Below, one piece after another: positions 26,507 through 34,773 of a stretch of 64,000 nucleotides of DNA. Positions within the stretch are counted from its first letter, which is position 1; each line of letters opens with the position of its first letter. The notes under the pieces are model-generated. The model was not told the origin of the DNA, searched no databases, and saw only the letters and a program-made list of their open reading frames with translations. Origin of the DNA: Ga0077527 sp964433345 (GTDB lineage Bacteria; Pseudomonadota; Gammaproteobacteria; Burkholderiales; SG8-41); contig CAYSQJ010000001.1 in assembly GCA_964433345.1 (NCBI GenBank), forward strand, positions 496,001 to 560,000, given 5' to 3'. Both the position numbers and the translations under genes were made by a program.

Positions 26507-27632
26507 TGTTCACCTCCACCATCATGCCCGGGCGCAGCAGCGGGTCCTTGTCGAGGATCCGGATGCGCACCGGCAGGCGCTGCGTGATCTTGGTGAAGTT
26601 GCCGCTGGGGTTGGGATCGGGGAGCAGCGCGAACTTGCTGGTTGCAGCCTGGCCGATGCGGAAAATTTCGCCCTTGAAGCTGCGGCCGGGGTAGGCGTCC
26701 ACCCGGATGCTGGCCTCCATGCCCGGTTTCAGCCGCGCGATGTCGGTTTCCTTGACGTTGGCCTCGACCCAGATCGCCTGCGGGTCGTGGAACATCAGGA
26801 TGCGCTGTCCGGCCGATACATGCTCGCCCCTGCGCACGAAGGTCCTGACCACGCGGCCGTCGCCGGGGCTGCTGATGACGCGGTCGGCGATGTCGATGTC
26901 GCGGCGACGGATCTCGGCGCGGATTTCGTCGGCCTGGTGCGCCAGCGCGCTGTACTGGTGCTGCATGACCTGCACCTCGCGCCGGCTGCCCTGGGCTGCG
27001 GCGACGCTGCCGCGTGCCGCCGCGATGGCTGCGAGTGCACGGCGGTGGTTTTCCTGCGCCTGCTGGTAGGCGGTATGCGCCCGTTCCATGGCCTGCGGGG
27101 AGAGCCATTTCGCGGCGGCGAGCTCGCGCGCGCGCTCGTAGTCGTCGCGGGCCTGTTTCATCTGCGCGGCGAGCGCGGCGGCCTCGGCTTCGCTGGCCTT
27201 GAGGCGATGGCTTTCGCTGTCGAACCTGCCCTGTGTTTCGATATTCACCTGGCCGCCGCGCGCCCGCACGGCCGCCATCTCGCCTTCGACCGCCTCAAGG
27301 CGCGCCACCAGCACCTCGCGCTGCAGTCGCGAGTCGCGGTCGTCAATGCGGAACAGCAGGTCGCCTTTCTTGATGACTTCACCTTCGATGACCGGCAGTT
27401 CGGTGACCCAGCCCGAGACGCGGCTCGACAGCGTGATGATCTCGCCGTCGATCCGCGCGTCATCGACATAGACATGTGTCCAGCGGAAGTAGGCCCAGTG
27501 CACGATCCAGGCCAGCAGCAGGAGTCCGGCGATGGCCAGTGCCCAGTACTTGCGGCGCAAGCGCGCGGGCATGCGGGCGGCAGGGCTGCGTTCGGGCTGC
27601 GCCCCCGGGCTGCTGTGTTCTTCCTTGGCCAT
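26484..27632 (-). CDS. HlyD/EmrA-family membrane fusion protein
   Basis: A 382-residue periplasmic adaptor anchored by one transmembrane helix (about residues 28-46, LALAIAG-type core after RRKYW). HVYVDDARIDGEIITLSSRVSGWV begins the barrel/lipoyl part, followed by a long coiled coil (about residues 100-225) and a second lipoyl half VISSPGDGRVV. The start at 27632 is the ATG of MAKEEHSS; upstream in-frame extension is not conserved. With the overlapping MFS gene it forms an EmrAB-type exporter. An 18-bp palindrome lies about 110 bp upstream. Confidence 0.9.
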   Translation of the reverse strand: MAKEEHSSPGAQPERSPAARMPARLRRKYWALAIAGLLLLAWIVHWAYFRWTHVYVDDARIDGEIITLSSRVSGWVTELPVIEGEVIKKGDLLFRIDDRDSRLQREVLVARLEAVEGEMAAVRARGGQVNIETQGRFDSESHRLKASEAEAAALAAQMKQARDDYERARELAAAKWLSPQAMERAHTAYQQAQENHRRALAAIAAARGSVAAAQGSRREVQVMQHQYSALAHQADEIRAEIRRRDIDIADRVISSPGDGRVVRTFVRRGEHVSAGQRILMFHDPQAIWVEANVKETDIARLKPGMEASIRVDAYPGRSFKGEIFRIGQAATSKFALLPDPNPSGNFTKITQRLPVRIRILDKDPLLRPGMMVEVNIAASRNH

Positions 27633-27742
27633 GGTGTCCTGTGCGTCCGGCGGGCCGTCTCGTTGTGATGCCGCGGCGCAGTTTGAATATGCTGCGATTT
27701 GCGGCCGGGTCCGCTTTGTGTCTGAACTATTACTCTGAAGTT

Positions 27743-27760
27743 TTTGCTTGCGCAAGCAAA
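27743..27760. promoter_or_regulatory. 18-bp perfect palindrome, possible MarR-type operator
   Basis: TTTGCTTGCGCAAGCAAA is a perfect palindrome 111 bp before the EmrA-like start. Its TTGC...GCAA form resembles MarR/EmrR-family operators. No regulator gene is adjacent. Confidence 0.5.
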
Positions 27761-27858
27761 TGGCGCATGTCAGTCCGGAATGTGAAATGGCTGGGATTTG
27801 CCTCGCCTTGCCCTGGCGACGGTGGCCATCATTCGCGGGTTGCAACGAGCAACAAAAA

Positions 27859-27887
27859 CAAAAAGGCCGGCGGAAATCCGCCGGCCT
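27859..27887 (-). terminator. intrinsic terminator after the ThDP enzyme gene
   Basis: GGCCGGCGG-AAAT-CCGCCGGCC, with an A-run on the plus strand that gives a U-tract for minus-strand transcripts ending at 27913. Confidence 0.8.
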
Positions 27888-27912
27888 GTTGCAGCAGGGA
27901 CTGCCTGCCGCG

Positions 27913-29586
27913 CTAGCGGTGGATCACCGGCGCGAGGCTGTTCTGGTCGATCATGACGTCGATCACCGCCGGCTTGCCGCTGGCAAAGGCGCGCTTGATC
28001 GCGCCCTCAAGTTCCTGCGGTTTGGTGACCCGTTCGCCATGCGCGCCGAAAACCTTCGCCAGTGCGCCGAAATCCGGGTTCTTGTAGTCGACCGCGAAGT
28101 AACGACCGCCGAAGTGCTCGTTCTGGAAGGCGCGTTCGTTGCCCAGGCCTTCGTCGTTGAACACGACATAGACCACGGGGATGTTTTCGCGCACCGCGGT
28201 TTCGAGCTCGCCGATGTTGCACATCGCACCCATGTCGCCGCCGGTGCACAGCACCGGGCGGTCGGGCCGTGCGAGCTTGACGCCCATCGCGATCGGCAGC
28301 GCGCCGCCGACGGAGGCCCAGTCATCCATGCACAGGAAGGTGTCGGGCTCGTAGCTCTTGAAGTAGCTGCGCACGTGTTTGCCGCCGTTGCCGGCGTCGA
28401 CGACGAGGATGCCGTTCTCCGGCAGCGCTTTGCGGATGATGTGGGCAACGAACTGCGGCTGGATCGGCTCGGCCTCGGGTTTGAGCACGGCCTGCAGCTC
28501 GGCTTCGCCTTCGGCGCGCAGCTTGGCGACATCAAGCCAGGGTTTGCGCGCGCCGGCTTTCGCGGCGCGGGCGGCGAGGCCGTCGATGAAGCTGGTGGCC
28601 GAACCGGCGATGCCCAGCGCCACCGGGAACACGATGCCGATCTGGCCGGCGGCGGAGGTCTGGTGGATGATTTTCGCGTTCTCGCTGAAGATCCCGTACT
28701 TGTAGAGCGTCGAGAACACGTCGAAGTGGGCGCCGACGGCGATGATCACGTCGGCCTGGGGCGCTGCGCGGTTGGCGCTGGCGAAGCCGTTGCGGCCCAG
28801 CGGGCCCAGCGCCATCGGGTGCGAGGCGGGGAAGGCGTCGGGCGAGTACTGCAGCGCGGCGGCCGGGATGCCGGTGGCTTCCGTCAGCTTCTGCATCGCG
28901 GCGACGGCGGATTCCTTCATCACGCCGCGGCCGATCACGAACAGCGGGCGCTGCGCCTTGCTGATCATGTTCCAGGCGGCGTCGATCTGCGCCGGGTCGC
29001 AGACCGCGGGCACGGTGTGGCGATAGGCGGCGGGGGCGGTCGTTTCCGGCGCGATCTGCTGCAGCAGCACTTCACTCGCGGCCTCGATATGGGCGGGGCC
29101 CTGCGGTTCGGTCAGCGCGACGCGGAAGGCCTTGCGTACGGCTTCCTGCACCTTGTCGACATAGGGGATGCTGTAGGCCCACTTGGTGATCGGGCGCATG
29201 AACGGGATCTGGTCCATGTCCTGGGTCGCATCGCGCTCGCGCATGATGCTTTCCTGCACGCCGGTGATGCTGATCACCGGGACATTGCCCTTGAAGGCGG
29301 CGCCGATGCCGGTGACCATGTTGGTGACGCCGGGGCCTTCGGTGACGGTGACCACCGAGGGCTTGTTTGCGGCGCGCGCGAAGCCGTAGGACATGAAGGC
29401 GGCGCCCTGTTCGTGGCGGGTGAGGATGAAGCGGATCTGCGGCGTTGCGCGCAGTTCGTCGAGGATGGCGAGGTTCTGCGTGCCGGGGATGCCGAAAACG
29501 TGGTCGATGCCTTCGCGCAGCAGGCCGTCGACGAGGGCGCGGGCGCCGGTGACGGTCTTGACCGCCTTGCGTTCGGTGCTGTCCAT
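27913..29586 (-). CDS. thiamine diphosphate-dependent enzyme (acetolactate synthase-like)
   Basis: A 557-residue enzyme with the three-domain ThDP layout. E59 in RHEQGAAFM is the cofactor-activating glutamate, a central FAD/NAD-like domain follows (about 190-340), and TGGDMGAMCN (GD at 450-451) with N477-D-E is the Mg-ThDP motif. Homologues include acetolactate synthase, benzoylformate decarboxylase and oxalyl-CoA or sulfoacetaldehyde enzymes; the reaction is not decidable here. No acetolactate synthase regulatory subunit is adjacent. It is divergent from the Bug receptor at 29844, suggesting that the receptor and enzyme share a carboxylate or keto-acid substrate. Confidence 0.85.
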   Translation of the reverse strand: MDSTERKAVKTVTGARALVDGLLREGIDHVFGIPGTQNLAILDELRATPQIRFILTRHEQGAAFMSYGFARAANKPSVVTVTEGPGVTNMVTGIGAAFKGNVPVISITGVQESIMRERDATQDMDQIPFMRPITKWAYSIPYVDKVQEAVRKAFRVALTEPQGPAHIEAASEVLLQQIAPETTAPAAYRHTVPAVCDPAQIDAAWNMISKAQRPLFVIGRGVMKESAVAAMQKLTEATGIPAAALQYSPDAFPASHPMALGPLGRNGFASANRAAPQADVIIAVGAHFDVFSTLYKYGIFSENAKIIHQTSAAGQIGIVFPVALGIAGSATSFIDGLAARAAKAGARKPWLDVAKLRAEGEAELQAVLKPEAEPIQPQFVAHIIRKALPENGILVVDAGNGGKHVRSYFKSYEPDTFLCMDDWASVGGALPIAMGVKLARPDRPVLCTGGDMGAMCNIGELETAVRENIPVVYVVFNDEGLGNERAFQNEHFGGRYFAVDYKNPDFGALAKVFGAHGERVTKPQELEGAIKRAFASGKPAVIDVMIDQNSLAPVIHR

Positions 29587-29843
29587 GGGAGTTCCTTTGC
29601 TTGCGGGTTGATGCGAAGGCGGGATGTTAGCCCAAAACCGTAAAACCACGGCAGGCCGCAGGCAGCCAGCCGTGCAACTCTTGCAGTGGTCCACATTGGG
29701 CAACTTTGAGGCAGGGCGTTCCACAATGGGCAACGCGGGCGCGCATTTCTGTCCGGGACGCATTGTGTTCGGGCGCGCGCAATGCTCAAATCAGGGTCGC
29801 GGCAACGATGATTGATGAACAAGCCGCAGTCGAGAGGAGAATC

Positions 29844-30821
29844 ATGAAACGCACTATGCAAGTCCTGGCGGGCGCGGTGCTTGCCGCAGCGGTCTCGGCG
29901 ACCGCGATTCCCGCCGCAGCCCAGAATTTCCCGACGCGCCCCGTGCGCCTGGTAGTGCCTTATCCGCCGGGTGGCGCCAACGACATCATCGGCCGCCTGC
30001 TGGCACCGGTGATGACCCAGGAACTGGGACAGAACGTCATTGTCGACAACCGCGGCGGCGGCAACACGCTGATCGGTTCGCAGATTGTCGCCACTGCCGC
30101 TCCCGATGGTTACACGCTGCTGGTTGTCGCCGCGGGCCACGCGGTCAATCCGGCGCTGTACAAGAAGCTGCCCTACGACACCGCGCGCGATTTCGTGCCG
30201 GTTTCGCTGTTCGGTGACGGCGCCTACGTGCTGGTTGCACATCCCTCGGCCGGTGTGTCGAGCACCGCGGAGCTGATTGCCAAGGCGAAGGCGAATCCGG
30301 GCAAGGTGGCCTATGCCTCGTCGAGCACCGGCAACCTGACCCATCTCGCGGCGGAGCTGTTCAATTCGCTGGCCGGTGTGAAGATGCTGCATGTGCCGTA
30401 CAAGGGCGGTGGTCCGGCGATGACCGATCTGCTCGGCGGCCGGGTGCAGGTGTTTTTCTCGACGGTGGCGGTGGCGCGGCCGCATCTGCAGTCGGGCAAG
30501 ATTCGCGGCCTGGGCGTGACCACGCCGAAACGCACGCCGGCATTGCCCAATGTGCCGACCATTGCCGAATCGGGGCTGCCCGGCTACGCGGTCAGCGGCT
30601 GGTACGGCGCGGTGGCGCCGAAAGGCACGCCGAAGGCGGTGATCGACAAGCTGCACGGTGCGGTGCAGGTGGCCTTGCGTCTGCCCGAGGTCAAGGAGCG
30701 CCTGCTGGGCGTCGGCGTCGAGGCGATCGAGACCTCGCCGGCGGCCTTCGGCAAGCTGATCGACGACGACATTGCGAAGTGGATCAAGGTCGCGCGGCCG
30801 CTCAACATCAGCATGGATTGA
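29844..30821 (+). CDS. Bug-type solute receptor
   Basis: A 325-residue periplasmic binding protein. The ATG at 29844 follows GAGAGGAGAATC. The signal peptide ends at IPAAAQ (about residue 27). All canonical landmarks are present: FPTRPVRLVVPYPPGGANDI, VDNRGGGN, DGYTLL, HVPYKGGGPAM, LPNVPTIAESG and GTPKAVIDKL. It lies divergent from the ThDP enzyme gene (258 bp between starts) and ends in a bidirectional terminator. Confidence 0.94.
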   Translation: MKRTMQVLAGAVLAAAVSATAIPAAAQNFPTRPVRLVVPYPPGGANDIIGRLLAPVMTQELGQNVIVDNRGGGNTLIGSQIVATAAPDGYTLLVVAAGHAVNPALYKKLPYDTARDFVPVSLFGDGAYVLVAHPSAGVSSTAELIAKAKANPGKVAYASSSTGNLTHLAAELFNSLAGVKMLHVPYKGGGPAMTDLLGGRVQVFFSTVAVARPHLQSGKIRGLGVTTPKRTPALPNVPTIAESGLPGYAVSGWYGAVAPKGTPKAVIDKLHGAVQVALRLPEVKERLLGVGVEAIETSPAAFGKLIDDDIAKWIKVARPLNISMD

Positions 30822-30839
30822 TCCGGACCGGCTGCAAAC

Positions 30840-30867
30840 AAAAAACCCCGCCATGGCGGGGTTTTTT
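30840..30867. terminator. bidirectional intrinsic terminator
   Basis: AAAAACCCCGC-CATG-GCGGGGTTTTTT between convergent genes ending at 30821 and 30885; it has a U-tract in both directions. Confidence 0.9.
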
Positions 30868-30884
30868 GTCGGACGCCGCCGGCT

Positions 30885-31751
30885 TCAGGCGGCTTTTTTC
30901 TGCAGGGCCTGCAGCTGCTTGGCTATGAAATCCATCACCATCCGGTGCGAGCGGTCGGCCGCGGGGCTGGGCACCGCGGTCCATTCGTGTTCGCAGCCCT
31001 CGAAGATCTCGAGCTGGCATTCACCGCCGGCGGCGCGGTAAGTCGCAGCGAACTTCTCCTGGATCGGCGGGATCACGTTGTCGTCGAGGCCGCCCTGCAT
31101 GATCAGCATCGGCAGCAGCCGCACCTGCTCCTTGCGCTCGAGGATGCCCTGCGGATTGCCTTCGTTGATGCTGTCGGGAGTGCTGAAGAAGGTGTCGGAT
31201 TTCTTCATCATTTCCTTGTTGCCCTTCTTCTCGGCCTGCGCCCGGCGCGCGACCGGATCGCTGATCGGCGAGCGGGTGGCGACATAAGAGAAGCTGGCAT
31301 CGAGCTGCGGCGCTTCCGGCAGCGGGATCGCGCCGTACTTCGGATCGTGCGGCTTCATCGCCAGCAGCTGCGCGATGTGGCCGCCGCTGGAGCTGCCGAG
31401 CACGCCGAGGTGGGTCGGGTCGCCGTTGAGTTCCTTCGCCTTGTGCTTCAGCCAGCGGATCGCGTAATGCGCATCCTGCACCGCAGCCGGGTATGGTGCT
31501 TCGCTGGAGATGCGCAGGTCGGGTGACACCACCAGCATGCCGGCCGCGGCGATGGCGCGCGCCATCGGCTCGTTGGCATAGCGGTCCTTGCGGCTCCAGG
31601 CGCCGCCGTGGAGGTCGAGCAGTACCGGGAAGGGGCCGGCGCCCTGCGGCTGGTAGATGCGCGCGATCAGCGTGCGCTTGTCGGTCTTGCGGTAGTCGAC
31701 TTCCCAGCACTTGACGGCATAAAGGCTGTCGGGATTGTAGGGGACGGTCAT
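30885..31751 (-). CDS. alpha/beta hydrolase (esterase/BD-FAE or kynurenine formamidase-like)
   Basis: A 288-residue cytoplasmic esterase from the ATG at 31751. LDLHGGAW (residues 46-52) is the oxyanion HGG motif, GSSSGGH the nucleophile elbow with S121, MQGGLDDNV supplies Asp and CEHEW the catalytic His. This is the hormone-sensitive-lipase-like or formamidase-like group. Longer in-frame starts up to 32138 overlap the divergent YciI gene and are rejected. It is divergent from the YciI-like gene with 121 bp between starts. Confidence 0.87.
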   Translation of the reverse strand: MTVPYNPDSLYAVKCWEVDYRKTDKRTLIARIYQPQGAGPFPVLLDLHGGAWSRKDRYANEPMARAIAAAGMLVVSPDLRISSEAPYPAAVQDAHYAIRWLKHKAKELNGDPTHLGVLGSSSGGHIAQLLAMKPHDPKYGAIPLPEAPQLDASFSYVATRSPISDPVARRAQAEKKGNKEMMKKSDTFFSTPDSINEGNPQGILERKEQVRLLPMLIMQGGLDDNVIPPIQEKFAATYRAAGGECQLEIFEGCEHEWTAVPSPAADRSHRMVMDFIAKQLQALQKKAA

Positions 31752-31872
31752 CGTGATTCTCCAGACGGTACGGTTCGCAGAAAGGCGCTTATGATAAGGC
31801 CACTTCGGTGCCGCTGCCTGCCGGCCGTGCATCATCCCCCTTGCCAGTCCACATAGAGAGAGGAGCTTCAGC

Positions 31873-32175
31873 ATGCTTTGGGCTATTTCCTGCGTCGACA
31901 ATCCGGACACCGCAGCCATCCGCGAATCGGTGCTGATTCCCCACCGCGAGTATCTCGGCAGCCAGAAACACATCCTGGTGCTGGCCGGCGCGACGCAGAA
32001 CGACGAGGGCACGGAAGCCATCGGCAGCCTGTTCATAGTCAACGTCAACAGCCGTGCCGAAGCAAAGGAGTTCTCCGACGGCGATCCCTTCACGCAGAAG
32101 GGCGTGTTCAGGAGCATCACCATCACCCGCATGCGCAAGGGGCAATGGAACCCGGGCGCGGCCGAAGGGGCCTGA
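31873..32175 (+). CDS. YciI-family protein
   Basis: A 100-residue protein with the YCII fold: VDNPDTAAIRESVLIPHREYLGSQ, then ILVLAGATQNDEG, then GSLFIVNVNSRAEAKEFSDGDPFTQKGVF. The conserved Asp/His pair and DPF motif are present. YciI proteins are small ferredoxin-like domains whose enzymatic role is mostly unknown. The start follows AGAGAGGAGC. The next gene starts 7 bp after its stop, so the pair is an operon. Confidence 0.88.
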   Translation: MLWAISCVDNPDTAAIRESVLIPHREYLGSQKHILVLAGATQNDEGTEAIGSLFIVNVNSRAEAKEFSDGDPFTQKGVFRSITITRMRKGQWNPGAAEGA

Positions 32176-32182
32176 GTCGCGC

Positions 32183-33385
32183 ATGAGCGCTGATGCCGGT
32201 AGCGAGGGCTTCTACGCCGGCCTGCCGCCGATCACCGACTTCGCGGCGATCACCCGCGCCGAAAGCTACCGCGAGCTGCCCGCGGACTGGCATGTCGCGT
32301 TCTGCGACGTGCGCAACTCGACCGCGGCGGTGGCGGCCGGCAAGTACCGCAACGTGAACTCCATCGGCGCCGCGGCGATCACCGCGGTGATCAATGCTGT
32401 GGACGGCGTCGACATCCCGTTCAGCTTCGAAGGCGATGGCGCGGTGCTGTGCGTGCCGCCGCGCCGGCTTGATGCGGCGCGCGCCGCGCTGGCGCAGACC
32501 CGCGAGGTGGCGCGCGAGGCCTTCGGTCTCGACCTGCGCATCGCCACGGTGCCTGCCGCCGAGATTCCGGCGGGTTTCAGCGTGCGCGTGGCGCGCTACC
32601 GGGTGTCCGAGAACTATCAGCAGGCGGTGTTCTCGGGCGGCGGCATCGCCTGCATCGACGCCCTGGTCAAGGATCCGGCGACCGCAGCGCGCTATCTGAT
32701 CGAGCCCGGCAGCATCGAACCCAGGGGCAGCTTCGACGGTTTCGAGTGCCGCTGGCAGGACATTCCCAGCCGCCATGGCGAGACCGTGAGCCTGATGGTG
32801 CTGGCACTGCACCACGAGCCGGAACGCGCGGCGGCGGTGTACCGCGAGGCGATAGGCAGGGTCAGGGATATTTACGGCGACGAGGAGGCCTGCCATCCGC
32901 TGGCAGTGCCGCAGCTGGCAATGACGCTGGACGGCAGCCTGCTCGAGGACGAAGCTGCCATCCGCACCGCGGCGGCGGGAGGCTCGCGGCACTGGCGCTG
33001 GAAAATGCATATCCGGCTGATGGTGCTGGTCGGCGCGGTGCTGATGCGCTTTGGCATCCGCACCGAGGCCACCGACTGGGGTCGCTACAAGCCGGACCTG
33101 GTGCGCAATGCCGACGTGCGCAAGTTCTCGGACATCTATCGCCAGATCCTCTCCGGCACCGCGGCACAGCGGCTGTCTCTGGAGGACTGGCTGCAGCAGA
33201 AGTTCCGCCAGCGCCAGTTGCTCTACGGGCTGCATGTCACCGATCGCGCGCACATGACCTGCCTGGTGTTCGATTACGCGGGCCGTCATCTGCATTTCAT
33301 CGATGGCGCCGACGGCGGACTGTTTCTCGCGGCCAAGGCCTTCAAGGAACGCGCGAACCAGTATGTCAGCCGCACCGGGGTGTAG
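32183..33385 (+). CDS. DUF3095-family protein with nucleotidyl-cyclase-like signature
   Basis: A 400-residue protein starting at the ATG at 32183, 7 bp after the YciI gene. The N-terminal FCDVRNSTAAV (D42) and FEGDGAVLCVP (D85) resemble the two metal-binding Asp sites of class III nucleotidyl cyclases, and the region between them (NSIGAAAITAVINA) fits the same fold. This arrangement is what is seen in DUF3095 proteins. Whether it makes a cyclic nucleotide is not known. The C-terminal 200 residues (KMHIRLMVLVGAVLMRFG, QRLSLEDWLQQKFRQ) are a helical domain specific to the family. Confidence 0.78.
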   Translation: MSADAGSEGFYAGLPPITDFAAITRAESYRELPADWHVAFCDVRNSTAAVAAGKYRNVNSIGAAAITAVINAVDGVDIPFSFEGDGAVLCVPPRRLDAARAALAQTREVAREAFGLDLRIATVPAAEIPAGFSVRVARYRVSENYQQAVFSGGGIACIDALVKDPATAARYLIEPGSIEPRGSFDGFECRWQDIPSRHGETVSLMVLALHHEPERAAAVYREAIGRVRDIYGDEEACHPLAVPQLAMTLDGSLLEDEAAIRTAAAGGSRHWRWKMHIRLMVLVGAVLMRFGIRTEATDWGRYKPDLVRNADVRKFSDIYRQILSGTAAQRLSLEDWLQQKFRQRQLLYGLHVTDRAHMTCLVFDYAGRHLHFIDGADGGLFLAAKAFKERANQYVSRTGV

Positions 33386-33437
33386 CCCCGGAATTCTCAA
33401 GTGCACGGGTGGTGCGGCGCAGCAGACACCGTCCGGT

Positions 33438-33451
33438 TTGATCTTCATCAA
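33438..33451 (+). promoter_or_regulatory. FNR-type binding site, perfect palindrome
   Basis: TTGAT-CTTC-ATCAA is the exact FNR/Anr/Dnr consensus. It lies 165 bp before the start of the ABC importer binding-protein gene at 33616 and after the DUF3095 gene. Confidence 0.7.
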
Positions 33452-33615
33452 GAGATTGCCGAACAGGTCGCGCTAATCTAGAGTCGTAAGCAAGCCGCTC
33501 TTGTGTCCTCGCTCTTGTGTCCTCATTGCGCAGACGCGGTTCCGTTCCAGGTGGCACCCCGGTGGTGGATCAATCCGTCCGGCGGGTTTCCGGCCAATAA
33601 CCAAGGAGAACAACC

Positions 33616-34620
33616 ATGAAGCTGAAGAAACTGTTGCCGGCGGTGCTGGCCCTGGGTATCGCATTCCCGGTGATGGCGCAGGACAAGTCTCTGCTCGATG
33701 CCGCGCGCAAGGAAGGCAAGGCCTCGTTCTATGCCAACATCACTGCGATCGAGCCGATCCTGAAGGCTTTCATTGCCGATACCGGCGTGAAGGCGGAATA
33801 CACCCGGATCTCGACCTCGAAATTCGTCGCCACGGCGATCACCGAGTTCGAGGCCGGCCGGCTGATGGCCGACGTGGTGCAGGCGCCGGTGCCGGTGCTG
33901 GAGCTGTTGAAAGAGAAGGGTGTGCTGGCCTCGTACCGCTCGCCGGCTGCCGCGGGTTATCCGGAATGGACCAGGAAGGATGACCGCATCCAGATGTTCG
34001 GCATCGAGTACGTCGGACTGATTTACAACAAGGAAAAGGTCAAGGCCGCCGATGTGCCCAAGCGCTACGAAGACCTGACGCATCCGAAATGGAAAGACAA
34101 GATCGTGATGGCCAATCCCGGCAATCACGCGACCACCATTGCATGGCTGATCGGGCTGAAGGAGAACGTGTTCAAGTCCGAGGCCGAGTGGCGGAAGTTC
34201 CTGCGCGGGCTCGCGGCCAACAGGCCGATGTTCGTGGCCTCCTTCGGACCGACACCGGCGCCGATTGAGAGCGGCGAGAAGCTGATCGGCATCTCGATGC
34301 CCAAGTACATCGTCACCAAGGCACCGGCGCCCCTCGACTGGGCGCGCGTGTCGCAGCCGATGATGGGTACGCCGCGGGCGATTGCGGTGACCTCGAAGGC
34401 GCCGCACCCGGCCGCCGCACGTGCCTTTGTCGATTACTGGCTGTCGAAGAAATCGATGGAAATCCTGGCGAAGGATGTCGGCGAGTACGTGCTGGCCCCC
34501 GGTGTCTATCCGCCGATCGACGGCATCAACAAGGCGAAGGTGATCCCCATCCGCGAGCTGTCGGATGAGGAGATCCAGAAGTGGGGCGCCGAGTTCAAGA
34601 AGATCTTCGAACTGAAGTAG
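33616..34620 (+). CDS. ABC importer periplasmic binding protein (AfuA/FbpA-like)
   Basis: A 334-residue protein with a signal peptide cleaved after VMA (residue 21) and AAGGAG before the ATG. The sequence SLLDAARKEGKASFYANIT, FGIEYVGLIYNKEKVKAADVPKRYEDLTHPKWKDKI and AFVDYWLSKKSMEIL fits the extracellular solute-binding family 1 subgroup that includes iron(III)-binding AfuA/FutA. The paired tyrosines that bind iron in FbpA are not clearly present, so an organic or phosphorylated ligand is also possible. It is the first gene of an importer operon with an upstream FNR-type site. Confidence 0.88.
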   Translation: MKLKKLLPAVLALGIAFPVMAQDKSLLDAARKEGKASFYANITAIEPILKAFIADTGVKAEYTRISTSKFVATAITEFEAGRLMADVVQAPVPVLELLKEKGVLASYRSPAAAGYPEWTRKDDRIQMFGIEYVGLIYNKEKVKAADVPKRYEDLTHPKWKDKIVMANPGNHATTIAWLIGLKENVFKSEAEWRKFLRGLAANRPMFVASFGPTPAPIESGEKLIGISMPKYIVTKAPAPLDWARVSQPMMGTPRAIAVTSKAPHPAAARAFVDYWLSKKSMEILAKDVGEYVLAPGVYPPIDGINKAKVIPIRELSDEEIQKWGAEFKKIFELK

Positions 34621-34644
34621 CGGCTGCGCGCCGCATCGCATCAG

Positions 34645-34680
34645 CCGCCCGGCCTGTTGCCCGGGCGGTTCTCTTGTTTG
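34645..34680 (+). terminator. intrinsic terminator or attenuator within the ABC operon
   Basis: CCGCCCGG...CCGGGCGG with an 8-base loop followed by TTCTCTTGTTT, between the binding-protein and ATPase genes. Partial read-through would give more binding protein than membrane components. Confidence 0.65.
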
Positions 34681-34773
34681 ACTGCCGGGCGGTAACATCG
34701 CTCATGCCCATGGCATGGGTCCGGCTGCCGGCAGGGCCGGCATCAATGCTTTTGGTCTACAGGGAAGACAACA

